10,194 nucleotides of DNA. It comes from Acidimicrobiia bacterium (GTDB lineage Bacteria > Actinomycetota > Acidimicrobiia > Acidimicrobiales > Ilumatobacteraceae). The notes beneath the pieces were generated by a model that was not told where the DNA came from, made no database searches, and was given only the letters and a program-made list of their open reading frames with translations. Below, one piece after another: positions 1 through 5,515 of the stretch (position 1 is its first letter; each line of letters starts with the position of its first letter). Position numbers and translations under genes: made by a program. The stretch spans positions 1-10,194 of the forward strand of contig JAUHYJ010000078.1 in the NCBI GenBank assembly GCA_030425785.1. The letters run 5' to 3'.

Positions 1-915
1 TACGGCGTCACCCGCGGCCTGCAGAAGCGGTTCGGTGCGGCCCGCGTCTTCGACACCCTGCTCGACGAGCAGTCGATCCTCGGGCTGGCGCTCGGCGCCG
101 GCGTCAGCGGGCTGGTCCCGATCCCCGAGATCCAGTACCTCGCCTACCTGCACAACGCCGAGGACCAGCTGCGCGGCGAGGCCGCCAGCCTGTCGTTCTT
201 CTCGAACGGCCAGTACCGCAATCCGCTCGTCGTCCGGATCGCCGGCTACGCCTATCAGCGGGGCTTCGGCGGCCACTTCCACAACGACCACTCGGTCGCG
301 GTGCTGCGCGACATCCCCGGCCTCGTCGTCGCGAGCCCCGCCCACCCGTCCGACGCCGGCCCGATGCTGCGCACCTGCGTCGCCGCGGCGATCGCCGACG
401 GCACCGTCAGCGCCTTCCTCGAGCCGATCGCCCGCTACCACACGCGTGACCTGCACGACGACGGCGACGAGGTGTGGACCGCGCCCTATCCCGAGCCGTC
501 GGCGTGGGCCGACCACCACGTGCCGATCGGCCGAGGACGCCTGGTCCGCGACGGGAGCGACCTGCTGATCGCCACGTGGGGCAACGGCCTCTATCTCTCG
601 CTGCAGGCCGCGCGGCGCCTCGCCGCCGAGGGCATCTCGTGTCGGGTGTTCGACCTGCGGTGGCTCCAGCCGTTACCGGTCGACGAGCTGGTCGGGCACG
701 CAGCCGAGCTCGGTGCGGTCCTCGTCGTCGACGAGACCCGCCACGCCGGCGGCGTCGGCGAGGCCGTCGTCTCGACGCTCGTCGAGCACGGCCACCGTGG
801 CCCCATCGACCGGGTCGCCGCCGTCGACTCGTTCGTCCCGCTCGGTGACGCGGCCGACCTGGTGCTCGTCGACGTCGACGCCATCGTGGCGGCCGCGCAG
901 CGACTGTCGGCGTGA
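1..915 (+). CDS. 2-oxoacid dehydrogenase E1 component, beta (C-terminal) part, 5' truncated
   Basis: This frame is open from the first base to a TGA at 913-915, giving 304 residues of a protein whose start lies outside the window. It matches the beta half of thiamine-diphosphate E1 enzymes (branched-chain or pyruvate dehydrogenase type), which decarboxylate 2-oxoacids and pass the acyl group to an E2 lipoyl carrier. Residues 1-170 form the pyrimidine-binding domain. E23, in the segment LLDEQSILGLALG, is at the position of the glutamate that activates thiamine diphosphate. A glycine/histidine stretch (GFGGHFHNDHS, residues 88-98) is at the usual active-site loop. Residues from about 176 on form the transketolase C-terminal domain. 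The wording YGVTRGLQKRFG resembles actinobacterial E1 proteins in which alpha and beta are fused; whether this one is fused cannot be seen here. The substrate is not determined. The neighbouring acyl-CoA carboxylase fits branched-chain amino-acid breakdown, which is inference. Confidence 0.85.
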   Translation, partial: YGVTRGLQKRFGAARVFDTLLDEQSILGLALGAGVSGLVPIPEIQYLAYLHNAEDQLRGEAASLSFFSNGQYRNPLVVRIAGYAYQRGFGGHFHNDHSVAVLRDIPGLVVASPAHPSDAGPMLRTCVAAAIADGTVSAFLEPIARYHTRDLHDDGDEVWTAPYPEPSAWADHHVPIGRGRLVRDGSDLLIATWGNGLYLSLQAARRLAAEGISCRVFDLRWLQPLPVDELVGHAAELGAVLVVDETRHAGGVGEAVVSTLVEHGHRGPIDRVAAVDSFVPLGDAADLVLVDVDAIVAAAQRLSA

Positions 916-962
916 CGCGCGCCGGGTGCTCGTCGCTTTCCCCACGGGTCGACAGCGCCCAC

Positions 963-977
963 TAGCGTGCGATGGCG
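963..977 (+). promoter_or_regulatory. Leaderless promoter -10 element of the carboxylase gene
   Basis: The hexamer TAGCGT (963-968) fits the actinobacterial -10 pattern TANNNT. It is followed by 8 bases and then GTG at 977. No purine-rich ribosome binding site precedes that GTG. The geometry puts the expected transcription start at or next to the start codon. No convincing -35 box is visible. Confidence 0.5.
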
Positions 978-2527
978 TGACGTCGATGCACGAGAAACTC
1001 GAAGACCTGCGCGCCCGCCGCGATGCGGCCCATCACGCCGGTTCCGAGCGGGCGGTCGAGCGCCAGCACTCGAAGGGCAAGATGCTCGCCCGCGAGCGCA
1101 TCGAGTACTTCCTCGACGACGGCAGCTTCCACGAGCTCGACATGCTCGCCCGGCACCGTGCCCACGACGCGGGTCTCGGCGAGCGGCCCTACACCGACGG
1201 CGTCATCACCGGGTGGGGCACGGTCGAGGGCCGCAAGGTGTTCGTGTTCAGCCAGGACTTCACGGTCTTCGGCGGTGCGCTCGGTGAGGTCTTCGCCGAG
1301 AAGATCCACAAGCTGATGGACCTGGCACTGAAGACCGGCGCGCCGGTCGTCGGCCTGAACGACGGCGCGGGCGCCCGCATCCAGGAGGGCGTGGTCTCGC
1401 TCGCGAGCTACGGCGGCATCTTCCGGCGCAACGTCCAGTCGTCGGGCGTCATTCCGCAGATCTCGGTCATCCTCGGCCCGTGCGCCGGCGGCGCCGTGTA
1501 CAGCCCGGCGATGACCGACTTCATCTTCATGGTCCGCGAGTCGAGCCACATGTTCATCACCGGCCCCGACGTCGTGAAGACGGTCACCGGCGAGGAGGTC
1601 ACGCTCGAAGAGCTCGGTGGGGCGATGAGCCACGCCACCAAGTCGGGTGTCGCCACGTTCGTCGCCGACGACGAGCAGGCGTGCCTCGACGATGTTCGCT
1701 ACCTGCTGTCGTTCCTGCCCGCCAACAACCTCGAGCACCCGCCGATCGACGAGCCGACCGACGACCCCGATCGGCTGTGTCCCGAACTCCTCGACGTCCT
1801 CCCCGACAGCCCGAACCTGCCGTACGACATGCACCAGGTCGTCGAGGCGGTCGTCGACGACGGCGAGTTCTTCGAGTACTTCCCGCACTGGGCGACGTCG
1901 ATCATCTGCGGGTTCGCACGGGTCGACGGTCAGCCGGTCGGTGTCGTCGGCAACCAGCCGATGGTGCTCGCAGGTGTGCTCGACATCGAATCGGCCGAGA
2001 AGGCGTCGCGGTTCGTGCGCACGTGCGACGCGTTCAACATCCCGATCCTGACCTTCGTCGACGTCCCGGGCTTCCTGCCGGGCGTCGACCAGGAGTACGG
2101 CGGCATCATCCGCCACGGCGCCAAGCTGCTGTACGCCTACTGCGAGGCGTCGGTGCCGCGCATCTCGATCATCACCCGCAAGGCCTATGGCGGCGCCTAC
2201 GTCGTCATGGACTCGAAGTCGATCGGGTCCGACCTGTCGTTCGCCTGGCCGTCGGCCGAACTCGCGGTCATGGGTCCGCAGGGCGCGGTCGAGATCGTGT
2301 ATCGCCGCGAGCTGCAGCAGGCGGCCGACCCCGGGGTCCGGCGCGCCGAACTGGTCGAGGAGTACACCGAGAAGTACGCCAACCCGTACGCCGCCGCCGA
2401 GCGCGGGTTCGTCGACGACGTGATCGACCCGGCCGAGACCCGGCGCAAGGTCGTGGCCGGCTTGCGGGTCCTGCGCAGCAAGCGCGAAGAGCTGCCCCAG
2501 CGCAAGCACGGCAACGTCCCCCTCTGA
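977..2527 (+). CDS. Acyl-CoA carboxylase, carboxyltransferase (beta) subunit
   Basis: The 516-residue protein is close to the usual 510-550 of the biotin-dependent acyl-CoA carboxylase beta family (PccB/AccD type). It moves CO2 from carboxybiotin to an acyl-CoA in the cytoplasm, working with a biotin-carrying alpha subunit that is not in this window. Residues about 20-250 form the N-terminal crotonase-fold half, with the oxyanion segment GPCAGGAVYSPAMTDF at 167-182. The C-terminal half carries DVPGFLPGVDQEYGG and, at 405-411, GGAYVVM. The protein ends in KHGNVPL, a familiar end for this family. In PccB/AccB studies the residue after GGAY was a specificity determinant (Asp in propionyl-CoA and Ile in acetyl-CoA enzymes). 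Here it is Val409, so a strict propionyl-CoA preference should not be assumed. I chose GTG 977 because a -10-like element lies at leaderless distance; ATG 986 in the same frame is the alternative and would shorten the protein by three residues. Confidence 0.93.
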   Translation: MTSMHEKLEDLRARRDAAHHAGSERAVERQHSKGKMLARERIEYFLDDGSFHELDMLARHRAHDAGLGERPYTDGVITGWGTVEGRKVFVFSQDFTVFGGALGEVFAEKIHKLMDLALKTGAPVVGLNDGAGARIQEGVVSLASYGGIFRRNVQSSGVIPQISVILGPCAGGAVYSPAMTDFIFMVRESSHMFITGPDVVKTVTGEEVTLEELGGAMSHATKSGVATFVADDEQACLDDVRYLLSFLPANNLEHPPIDEPTDDPDRLCPELLDVLPDSPNLPYDMHQVVEAVVDDGEFFEYFPHWATSIICGFARVDGQPVGVVGNQPMVLAGVLDIESAEKASRFVRTCDAFNIPILTFVDVPGFLPGVDQEYGGIIRHGAKLLYAYCEASVPRISIITRKAYGGAYVVMDSKSIGSDLSFAWPSAELAVMGPQGAVEIVYRRELQQAADPGVRRAELVEEYTEKYANPYAAAERGFVDDVIDPAETRRKVVAGLRVLRSKREELPQRKHGNVPL

Positions 2528-2725
2528 TTCGGGCCGGATCGGCCCCTCGCTGCGTCGGCATCGCCCCGCTCGTCGTCCGACGACAACTCGAGGCTCTCGC
2601 CTGCCTTGCGAGGCACCGATCCGATCCGGCTCGGCGAGCTGCGGCCTCGTCGGTGACGAGGGCGTGCTGGTACGGGTTCGCCGGAGTCGCCCGGTGGGTG
2701 GGGTCGGATCTGGCAGGCTGGAGCC
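2528..2725. other. 198-bp intergenic stretch with several small inverted repeats
   Basis: I see no convincing gene here on either strand. Besides the hairpin next to the stop codon it holds GTCGT/ACGAC around CCG (2572-2584), CTCGC/GCGAG (2596-2612) and a 7-bp perfect stem CCTCGTC/GACGAGG with a GGT loop (2645-2661). In DNA this GC-rich, short stems arise often by chance, so no function is claimed. The promoter of the following gene sits at the right end. Confidence 0.45.
2531..2545 (+). terminator. Short GC hairpin just after the carboxylase stop codon
   Basis: GGGCCG at 2531-2536 and CGGCCC at 2540-2545 form a perfect 6-bp stem with a three-base GAT loop, three bases after the TGA. No T-run follows, so if it ends transcription it does so as a U-less, actinobacterial-style hairpin. 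Position is the main support. Confidence 0.4.
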
Positions 2726-2726
2726 G
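2714..2726 (+). promoter_or_regulatory. Leaderless-type -10 element of the RDD gene
   Basis: CAGGCT (2714-2719) lies 6 bases before GTG 2726, the same layout as at four other genes of this window. GGAG at 2720-2723 is only two bases from the GTG, too close to be a normal Shine-Dalgarno site. The hexamer has C in place of the consensus first T, so it is weaker taken alone than as part of the set. Confidence 0.4.
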
Positions 2727-3349
2727 TGAGCAACGTGCCACCTCCACCGCCGGGGACGCCGCCCCCGCCGCCCGCGGGCTCGCCGCCCCCACCGCCGCCA
2801 CCCGGGTACGGTGCGCCGCCGCCCGCCTACGGTGCGCCGCCGCCTGGGTACGCGGTGCCAGGCGCATCAGGTGGCGAACTGGCCGGGTTCGGCTCACGGC
2901 TCGGCGGCTACCTGCTCGACTCGCTGCTCTACGGGCTGCTGTTCCTGCCGTTCCTGGTGGCCGGCATCGTGCTCATCGCCATGGGGCTCGAGGACTGCGT
3001 CTCGTTCGACGACGAGATCATCTGCGCCGGGCGGGAGAAGCCGGGGCTCATCGCAGCGGGCGTCATCGCGATGGTCGTCGGATTCGTCGTGATCGTCGTC
3101 GTCTACCTCCGTGCGCTCGCCACGACCGGTCAGACCTGGGGGCGCAAGCTCGTCGGGATCCGAGTGGTCGACGCGTCCACACGCGGTGCGCCCGGCTGGG
3201 GCAAGGCGATCGGCCGGCAGCTCTTCGCCGGCTTCATCAGCGCGAATGTGCTGTACCTCGGGTACCTCTGGATGATCTGGGACGGCCAGAACCAGACCTG
3301 GCACGACAAGGTCGCCAGCACCCTGGTCGTCAAGGACCCCGGTCAGTAG
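2726..3349 (+). CDS. RDD-family membrane protein with proline-rich N-terminal tail
   Basis: This 207-residue integral membrane protein starts with a cytoplasm-type low-complexity tail (residues 1-47) made almost only of Pro, Gly, Ala and Tyr, including YGAPPP repeated at 28-40. An RDD domain (about 52-203) follows. The signature residues are visible: R58 and D65 in GFGSRLGGYLLD, and the closing WDGQNQTWHDK segment with D194. Three hydrophobic segments lie near 61-88, 107-131 and 167-185. The loop between the first two contains C91 and C100, which could form a disulfide if the loop faces outside. RDD proteins are mostly of unknown function; some have been linked to ion transport or stress. The gene stands alone between the carboxylase and the small epsilon-like gene. 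GTG 2726 is preferred because it begins the proline-rich tail typical of actinobacterial members and follows a -10-like hexamer. Confidence 0.88.
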   Translation: MSNVPPPPPGTPPPPPAGSPPPPPPPGYGAPPPAYGAPPPGYAVPGASGGELAGFGSRLGGYLLDSLLYGLLFLPFLVAGIVLIAMGLEDCVSFDDEIICAGREKPGLIAAGVIAMVVGFVVIVVVYLRALATTGQTWGRKLVGIRVVDASTRGAPGWGKAIGRQLFAGFISANVLYLGYLWMIWDGQNQTWHDKVASTLVVKDPGQ

Positions 3350-3360
3350 GGCGGGCCGAG

Positions 3361-3408
3361 GAAGTCGGGCGCCGAGGAGTTCGTGCGCCGGCGAGTTCGG
3401 GCGCCGGC
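3361..3408. repeat. Three tandem 16-bp units after the RDD gene
   Basis: Units at 3361-3376, 3377-3392 and 3393-3408 align without gaps. Units two and three (GAGTTCGTGCGCCGGC and GAGTTCGGGCGCCGGC) differ at one base; unit one differs from unit three at four. Units two and three also supply a perfect 7-bp inverted repeat (GCCGGCG 3387-3393 with CGCCGGC 3402-3408, 8-base loop), which could serve as the RDD gene's terminator. The rest of the gap up to 3563 shows no gene I can support. Confidence 0.6.
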
Positions 3409-3563
3409 CGCCGAGGCGCCTGGTCGCGAGGCGTCGGTCGCAGCGGAGGTTGGTCGTCGGCTTCCTCGTCATCGACGAACCTGGCCACGAGGGCGTCGGT
3501 CGGCGCACGGTGACGTTGGCGGGGACGGCGCCACCGGGCGGGAGTCCGCAGGGACCGCTTTGC

Positions 3564-3577
3564 TAGGTTGCCGGCCG
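3564..3577 (+). promoter_or_regulatory. Leaderless promoter -10 element of the epsilon-like gene
   Basis: TAGGTT (3564-3569) fits TANNNT and lies 7 bases before GTG 3577. The intervening bases contain no Shine-Dalgarno sequence. This is one of the clearest cases of the shared layout, and it decides the start of the small gene. Confidence 0.5.
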
Positions 3578-3765
3578 TGAGCGTCGAGATCCGTCCTGCG
3601 CCGAGCGCCGAGGAAGCCGCGGCGATCGCCGCGGCCGTCGAGGCGCTGTGGCCGAAGCCGGTCCTCGCCGCCGTCGACGATCCGGACCGCACCCTGGCGT
3701 GGCGTTTCAGCGGACGCTGGTGGCAGCGCGACCGGTTCGCGCACGCCGATCGTCCCTGGAGCTGA
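3577..3765 (+). CDS. Small protein, probable acyl-CoA carboxylase epsilon-like subunit
   Basis: This 62-residue protein has an N-terminal stretch VEIRPAPSAEEAAAIAAAVE (residues 3-22) predicted as strand then helix, and a tryptophan/arginine-rich C-terminal part with WRFSGRWW (45-52) ending in RPWS. That outline, a basic start, a PSxEE helix and a Trp-rich end including PW, is how I recall the small epsilon subunits of actinobacterial acyl-CoA carboxylases, which help join alpha and beta subunits. The carboxylase beta gene lies about 1 kb upstream, with the RDD gene between, which supports the idea. Primary-sequence conservation in this family is low, so the assignment is tentative; an unrelated small actinobacterial protein is possible. 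GTG 3577 is chosen for the -10 element; TTG 3568 in frame is less likely. Confidence 0.55.
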   Translation: MSVEIRPAPSAEEAAAIAAAVEALWPKPVLAAVDDPDRTLAWRFSGRWWQRDRFAHADRPWS

Positions 3766-3766
3766 C

Positions 3767-3788
3767 GGCGCGCCGCCGCCGGCGCGTC
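3767..3788 (+). terminator. Strong GC hairpin after the epsilon-like gene
   Basis: Bases 3767-3775 pair with 3780-3788 (9 bp including one G-T pair, four-base CCGC loop), starting one base after the stop codon. No U-tract follows. A second inverted repeat, ACCCCC at 3802-3807 with GGGGGT at 3816-3821, lies just downstream and could act with it to shield rmuC from readthrough. Confidence 0.5.
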
Positions 3789-3837
3789 CTCGGCGCCGTG
3801 AACCCCCTGGTCAGCGGGGGTCCGCGAACTCTGTGAC

Positions 3838-3861
3838 ACCCCATGCTCATCATGGTGGGGT
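3838..3861 (+). promoter_or_regulatory. Inverted repeat abutting the rmuC start codon
   Basis: ACCCC (3838-3842) pairs with GGGGT (3857-3861) and, inside it, ATG (3843-3845) pairs with CAT (3851-3853), leaving GGT bulged. The right arm ends at the base before the rmuC ATG. A weak -10-like CATCAT (3848-3853, 8 bases before ATG) falls inside the structure. It may be an operator, a start-site hairpin, or chance; no regulator is identified. Confidence 0.35.
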
Positions 3862-5235
3862 ATGGACATCGTGTTGGTGCTCTTGCTCGTGGTCGGGGTC
3901 GGCGCTGCCGCCGCGCTCGCGGCGATCGAACTGACCCGACGTCGGTACGCGTCGCCCGCCGATGCCGAGCCGGCCGACGGTCCCTCCGTCGACCAGGCCA
4001 TGCAGGCAGCGGTCACCACCGCGCTGGCCGAGCTCCGCAGCCAGAGCGCCGCCGAGCGCGACGCGGCGGTCCATGCCGCCCTCCAGCAAGCGGCGGTGTT
4101 GCAGCGCGAGCAGCTGGGGGCCACGGCACAGCAGGTGCGCGAGGCGATCGACCAAGCCGCCAAGCTGCAGCGCGAGCAGCTCGGTGCGGCGACCTCGCAG
4201 GCCCGCCAGCAGACCGCGGCCGAGCTCGGCGCCAAGCAGGACGTCATCGACAGCCGGCTCGACCAGGTGCAGGCCGAGATGCGGGCCGAGATGGCCAAGC
4301 TCGGCTCGCTCGTGACCACGCTGGCCGAGACGAGTGCGCAGAAGTTCGGGCAGGTCGACCAGTCGCTGCGCAGTCATGCCGAGATCACCCAGACCCTCAA
4401 CGAATCAGCGCGGGCGCTGCGCGAGGCGATGGCGTCGCCGACCGCACGCGGCCAGTGGGGCGAGCGGATGGCCGAGGACGTGTTGCGCCTCGCGCGCTTC
4501 GTCGAGAACGTGAACTACCACAAGCAGACCCAGATCGACGGCGGCACCGGGCGCCCCGACTTCACGTTCCCCCTGCCCAAGGGCCACGAGCTGTACATGG
4601 ACGTCAAGTTCCCGATGGCGGGTTATCTGCGCTATCTCGAGGCCGGCTCCGATGCCGAGCGCCAGGCGCATCGGGCGGCGTTCCTGCGCGACGTGCGCGC
4701 CCGGGTGAAGGAACTGGCCAAGCGCGACTACGCCAACGAGTCGGCGAAGCAGTCGGTCGACTACGTGCTGTTGTTCCTGCCCAACGAGCAGCTCACCGGC
4801 TTCATCCACGAGCACGATCCGGCGCTGATCGACGACGCCATGGGCCAACGGGTGGTCATGTGTTCGCCGCTCACCCTGTTCGCATTCCTCGGCGTGATCC
4901 GCCAGGCCTACGACAACTTCGTGATCGAGCAGACGAGCGACCAGATCCTCGGTCTGATGGGCAAGTTCGGCACCGAGTGGCAGAAGTACAGCGACGAGCT
5001 CGACAAGCTCAAGCGCCGGTTCGAGCAGCTCGACCGCCAGTTCGAGACCGTCGTCGGCACCCGCCGTCGCCAGCTGGAAAAGCCGTTGCAGCAGATCGAC
5101 TCGATGCGCCGTGAGCGGAACCTGCCGATCGACGGGCAGCTGTTCGGCGAGCTCGACGCCGGCGACGACTCGGGCGACGACATCGACGATCGCAGCGACG
5201 CCACGCCGCCGAACGTCCGTCGCCTCGGTGCCTGA
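3862..5235 (+). CDS. rmuC: DNA recombination protein RmuC
   Basis: RmuC is a predicted nuclease-fold protein that limits inversions and other rearrangements at short inverted repeats. The 457-residue product has the family layout: a membrane anchor (about 2-22), a long Ala/Gln/Glu-rich coiled coil (about 40-160), and the RmuC domain (about 165-400). Landmarks are RGQWGE at 196-201, RPDFTFPLPKG near 231-241, and MDVKFP at 246-251. D233, D247 and K249 fit a PD-(D/E)xK-like site. VVMCSPLTLFAFL marks the later core. A second coiled coil (about 375-410) and an acidic tail (about 435-457) close the protein. In the first coiled coil the phrase LQREQLGA appears twice, 22 residues apart, with a matching 15-base identity at 4101-4115 and 4167-4181, so the segment probably grew by duplication. 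ATG 3862 begins directly at the membrane anchor and no better in-frame start is visible. Confidence 0.93.
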   Translation: MDIVLVLLLVVGVGAAAALAAIELTRRRYASPADAEPADGPSVDQAMQAAVTTALAELRSQSAAERDAAVHAALQQAAVLQREQLGATAQQVREAIDQAAKLQREQLGAATSQARQQTAAELGAKQDVIDSRLDQVQAEMRAEMAKLGSLVTTLAETSAQKFGQVDQSLRSHAEITQTLNESARALREAMASPTARGQWGERMAEDVLRLARFVENVNYHKQTQIDGGTGRPDFTFPLPKGHELYMDVKFPMAGYLRYLEAGSDAERQAHRAAFLRDVRARVKELAKRDYANESAKQSVDYVLLFLPNEQLTGFIHEHDPALIDDAMGQRVVMCSPLTLFAFLGVIRQAYDNFVIEQTSDQILGLMGKFGTEWQKYSDELDKLKRRFEQLDRQFETVVGTRRRQLEKPLQQIDSMRRERNLPIDGQLFGELDAGDDSGDDIDDRSDATPPNVRRLGA

Positions 5236-5238
5236 CGT

Positions 5239-5256
5239 CCACGGCGGCCGTCGTGG
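5239..5256. terminator. Palindromic hairpin between convergent stop codons
   Basis: Bases 5239-5245 pair with 5250-5256 (7 bp with one G-T pair, GGCC loop). The hairpin lies in the 27-bp gap between the rmuC stop (ends 5235) and the stop of the minus-strand gene (5263). Being nearly symmetrical, it could end transcription from both sides. There is no T-run on either flank. Confidence 0.45.
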
Positions 5257-5262
5257 TCGGGT

Positions 5263-5457
5263 TCACGCGATCTCGGCGACGACGATGGCCGCGGCGACCA
5301 CGAGCGTGACGGCCCCGAGGGCGATCGCGACCACCTGGTCGCCGCTCCTCGGACCGCGCTGCGGTCCCCGCCCGCCGTGCTCGTCCGCATCGCGCGCCGA
5401 GGCGTTCGACCAGACCGCCACGGCGGGACACGGTCGTGCGGCGGACGACGTCGCCAT
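5263..5457 (-). CDS. Small predicted tail-anchored membrane protein (64 aa)
   Basis: I do not recognise this gene by name. On the minus strand ATG (5455-5457) opens a 64-residue frame ending at TGA (5263-5265). Residues 1-40 are hydrophilic and rich in Ala, Arg, Gly and Pro. Residues 42-60 form one hydrophobic segment (VVAIALGAVTLVVAAAIVV), followed by AEIA, the pattern of a single C-terminal membrane anchor. By hand count 58 of 64 codons end in G or C, including all of the last 25, which fits coding sequence in this genome, and the plus strand here offers no competing gene. It converges on rmuC and diverges from xseA, with 57 bp between its start and that of xseA. No -10 element or ribosome binding site is clear, so the start is uncertain; GTG at codon 13 is a possible alternative. 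A chance frame cannot be ruled out. Confidence 0.5.
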   Translation of the reverse strand: MATSSAARPCPAVAVWSNASARDADEHGGRGPQRGPRSGDQVVAIALGAVTLVVAAAIVVAEIA

Positions 5458-5501
5458 GCTGGGTCCGGTCGGTCGGGTGGGTGCTTCGTGGCGGCACCGG
5501 G

Positions 5502-5515
5502 CAGACTCGTCGTCG
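5502..5515 (+). promoter_or_regulatory. Leaderless-type -10 element of xseA
   Basis: CAGACT (5502-5507) lies 7 bases before GTG 5515, and no Shine-Dalgarno sequence is present in between. The hexamer shares its first-position C with that of the RDD gene. The 57-bp gap up to 5457 may also carry the promoter of the divergent minus-strand gene, for which I see no clear signal. Confidence 0.4.

Noticed and set aside
962..2509. A 515-residue open frame on the minus strand opposite the carboxylase
   Set aside because: The plus strand has an unmistakable full-length carboxylase in the same place. The minus frame has no recognisable motif and an Asp/Val/Arg-rich composition typical of antisense frames in high-GC genes.
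2528..2725. A structured RNA or riboswitch in the gap with several stems
   Set aside because: The stems are short, GC-rich and separate, match no class I know, and the following gene appears to have a leaderless start, leaving no 5' leader to hold a riboswitch.
1480..3513. A 677-residue plus-strand frame crossing the carboxylase, a gap and the RDD gene
   Set aside because: It is extremely arginine-rich, has no domain, and runs through two well-supported genes in another frame.
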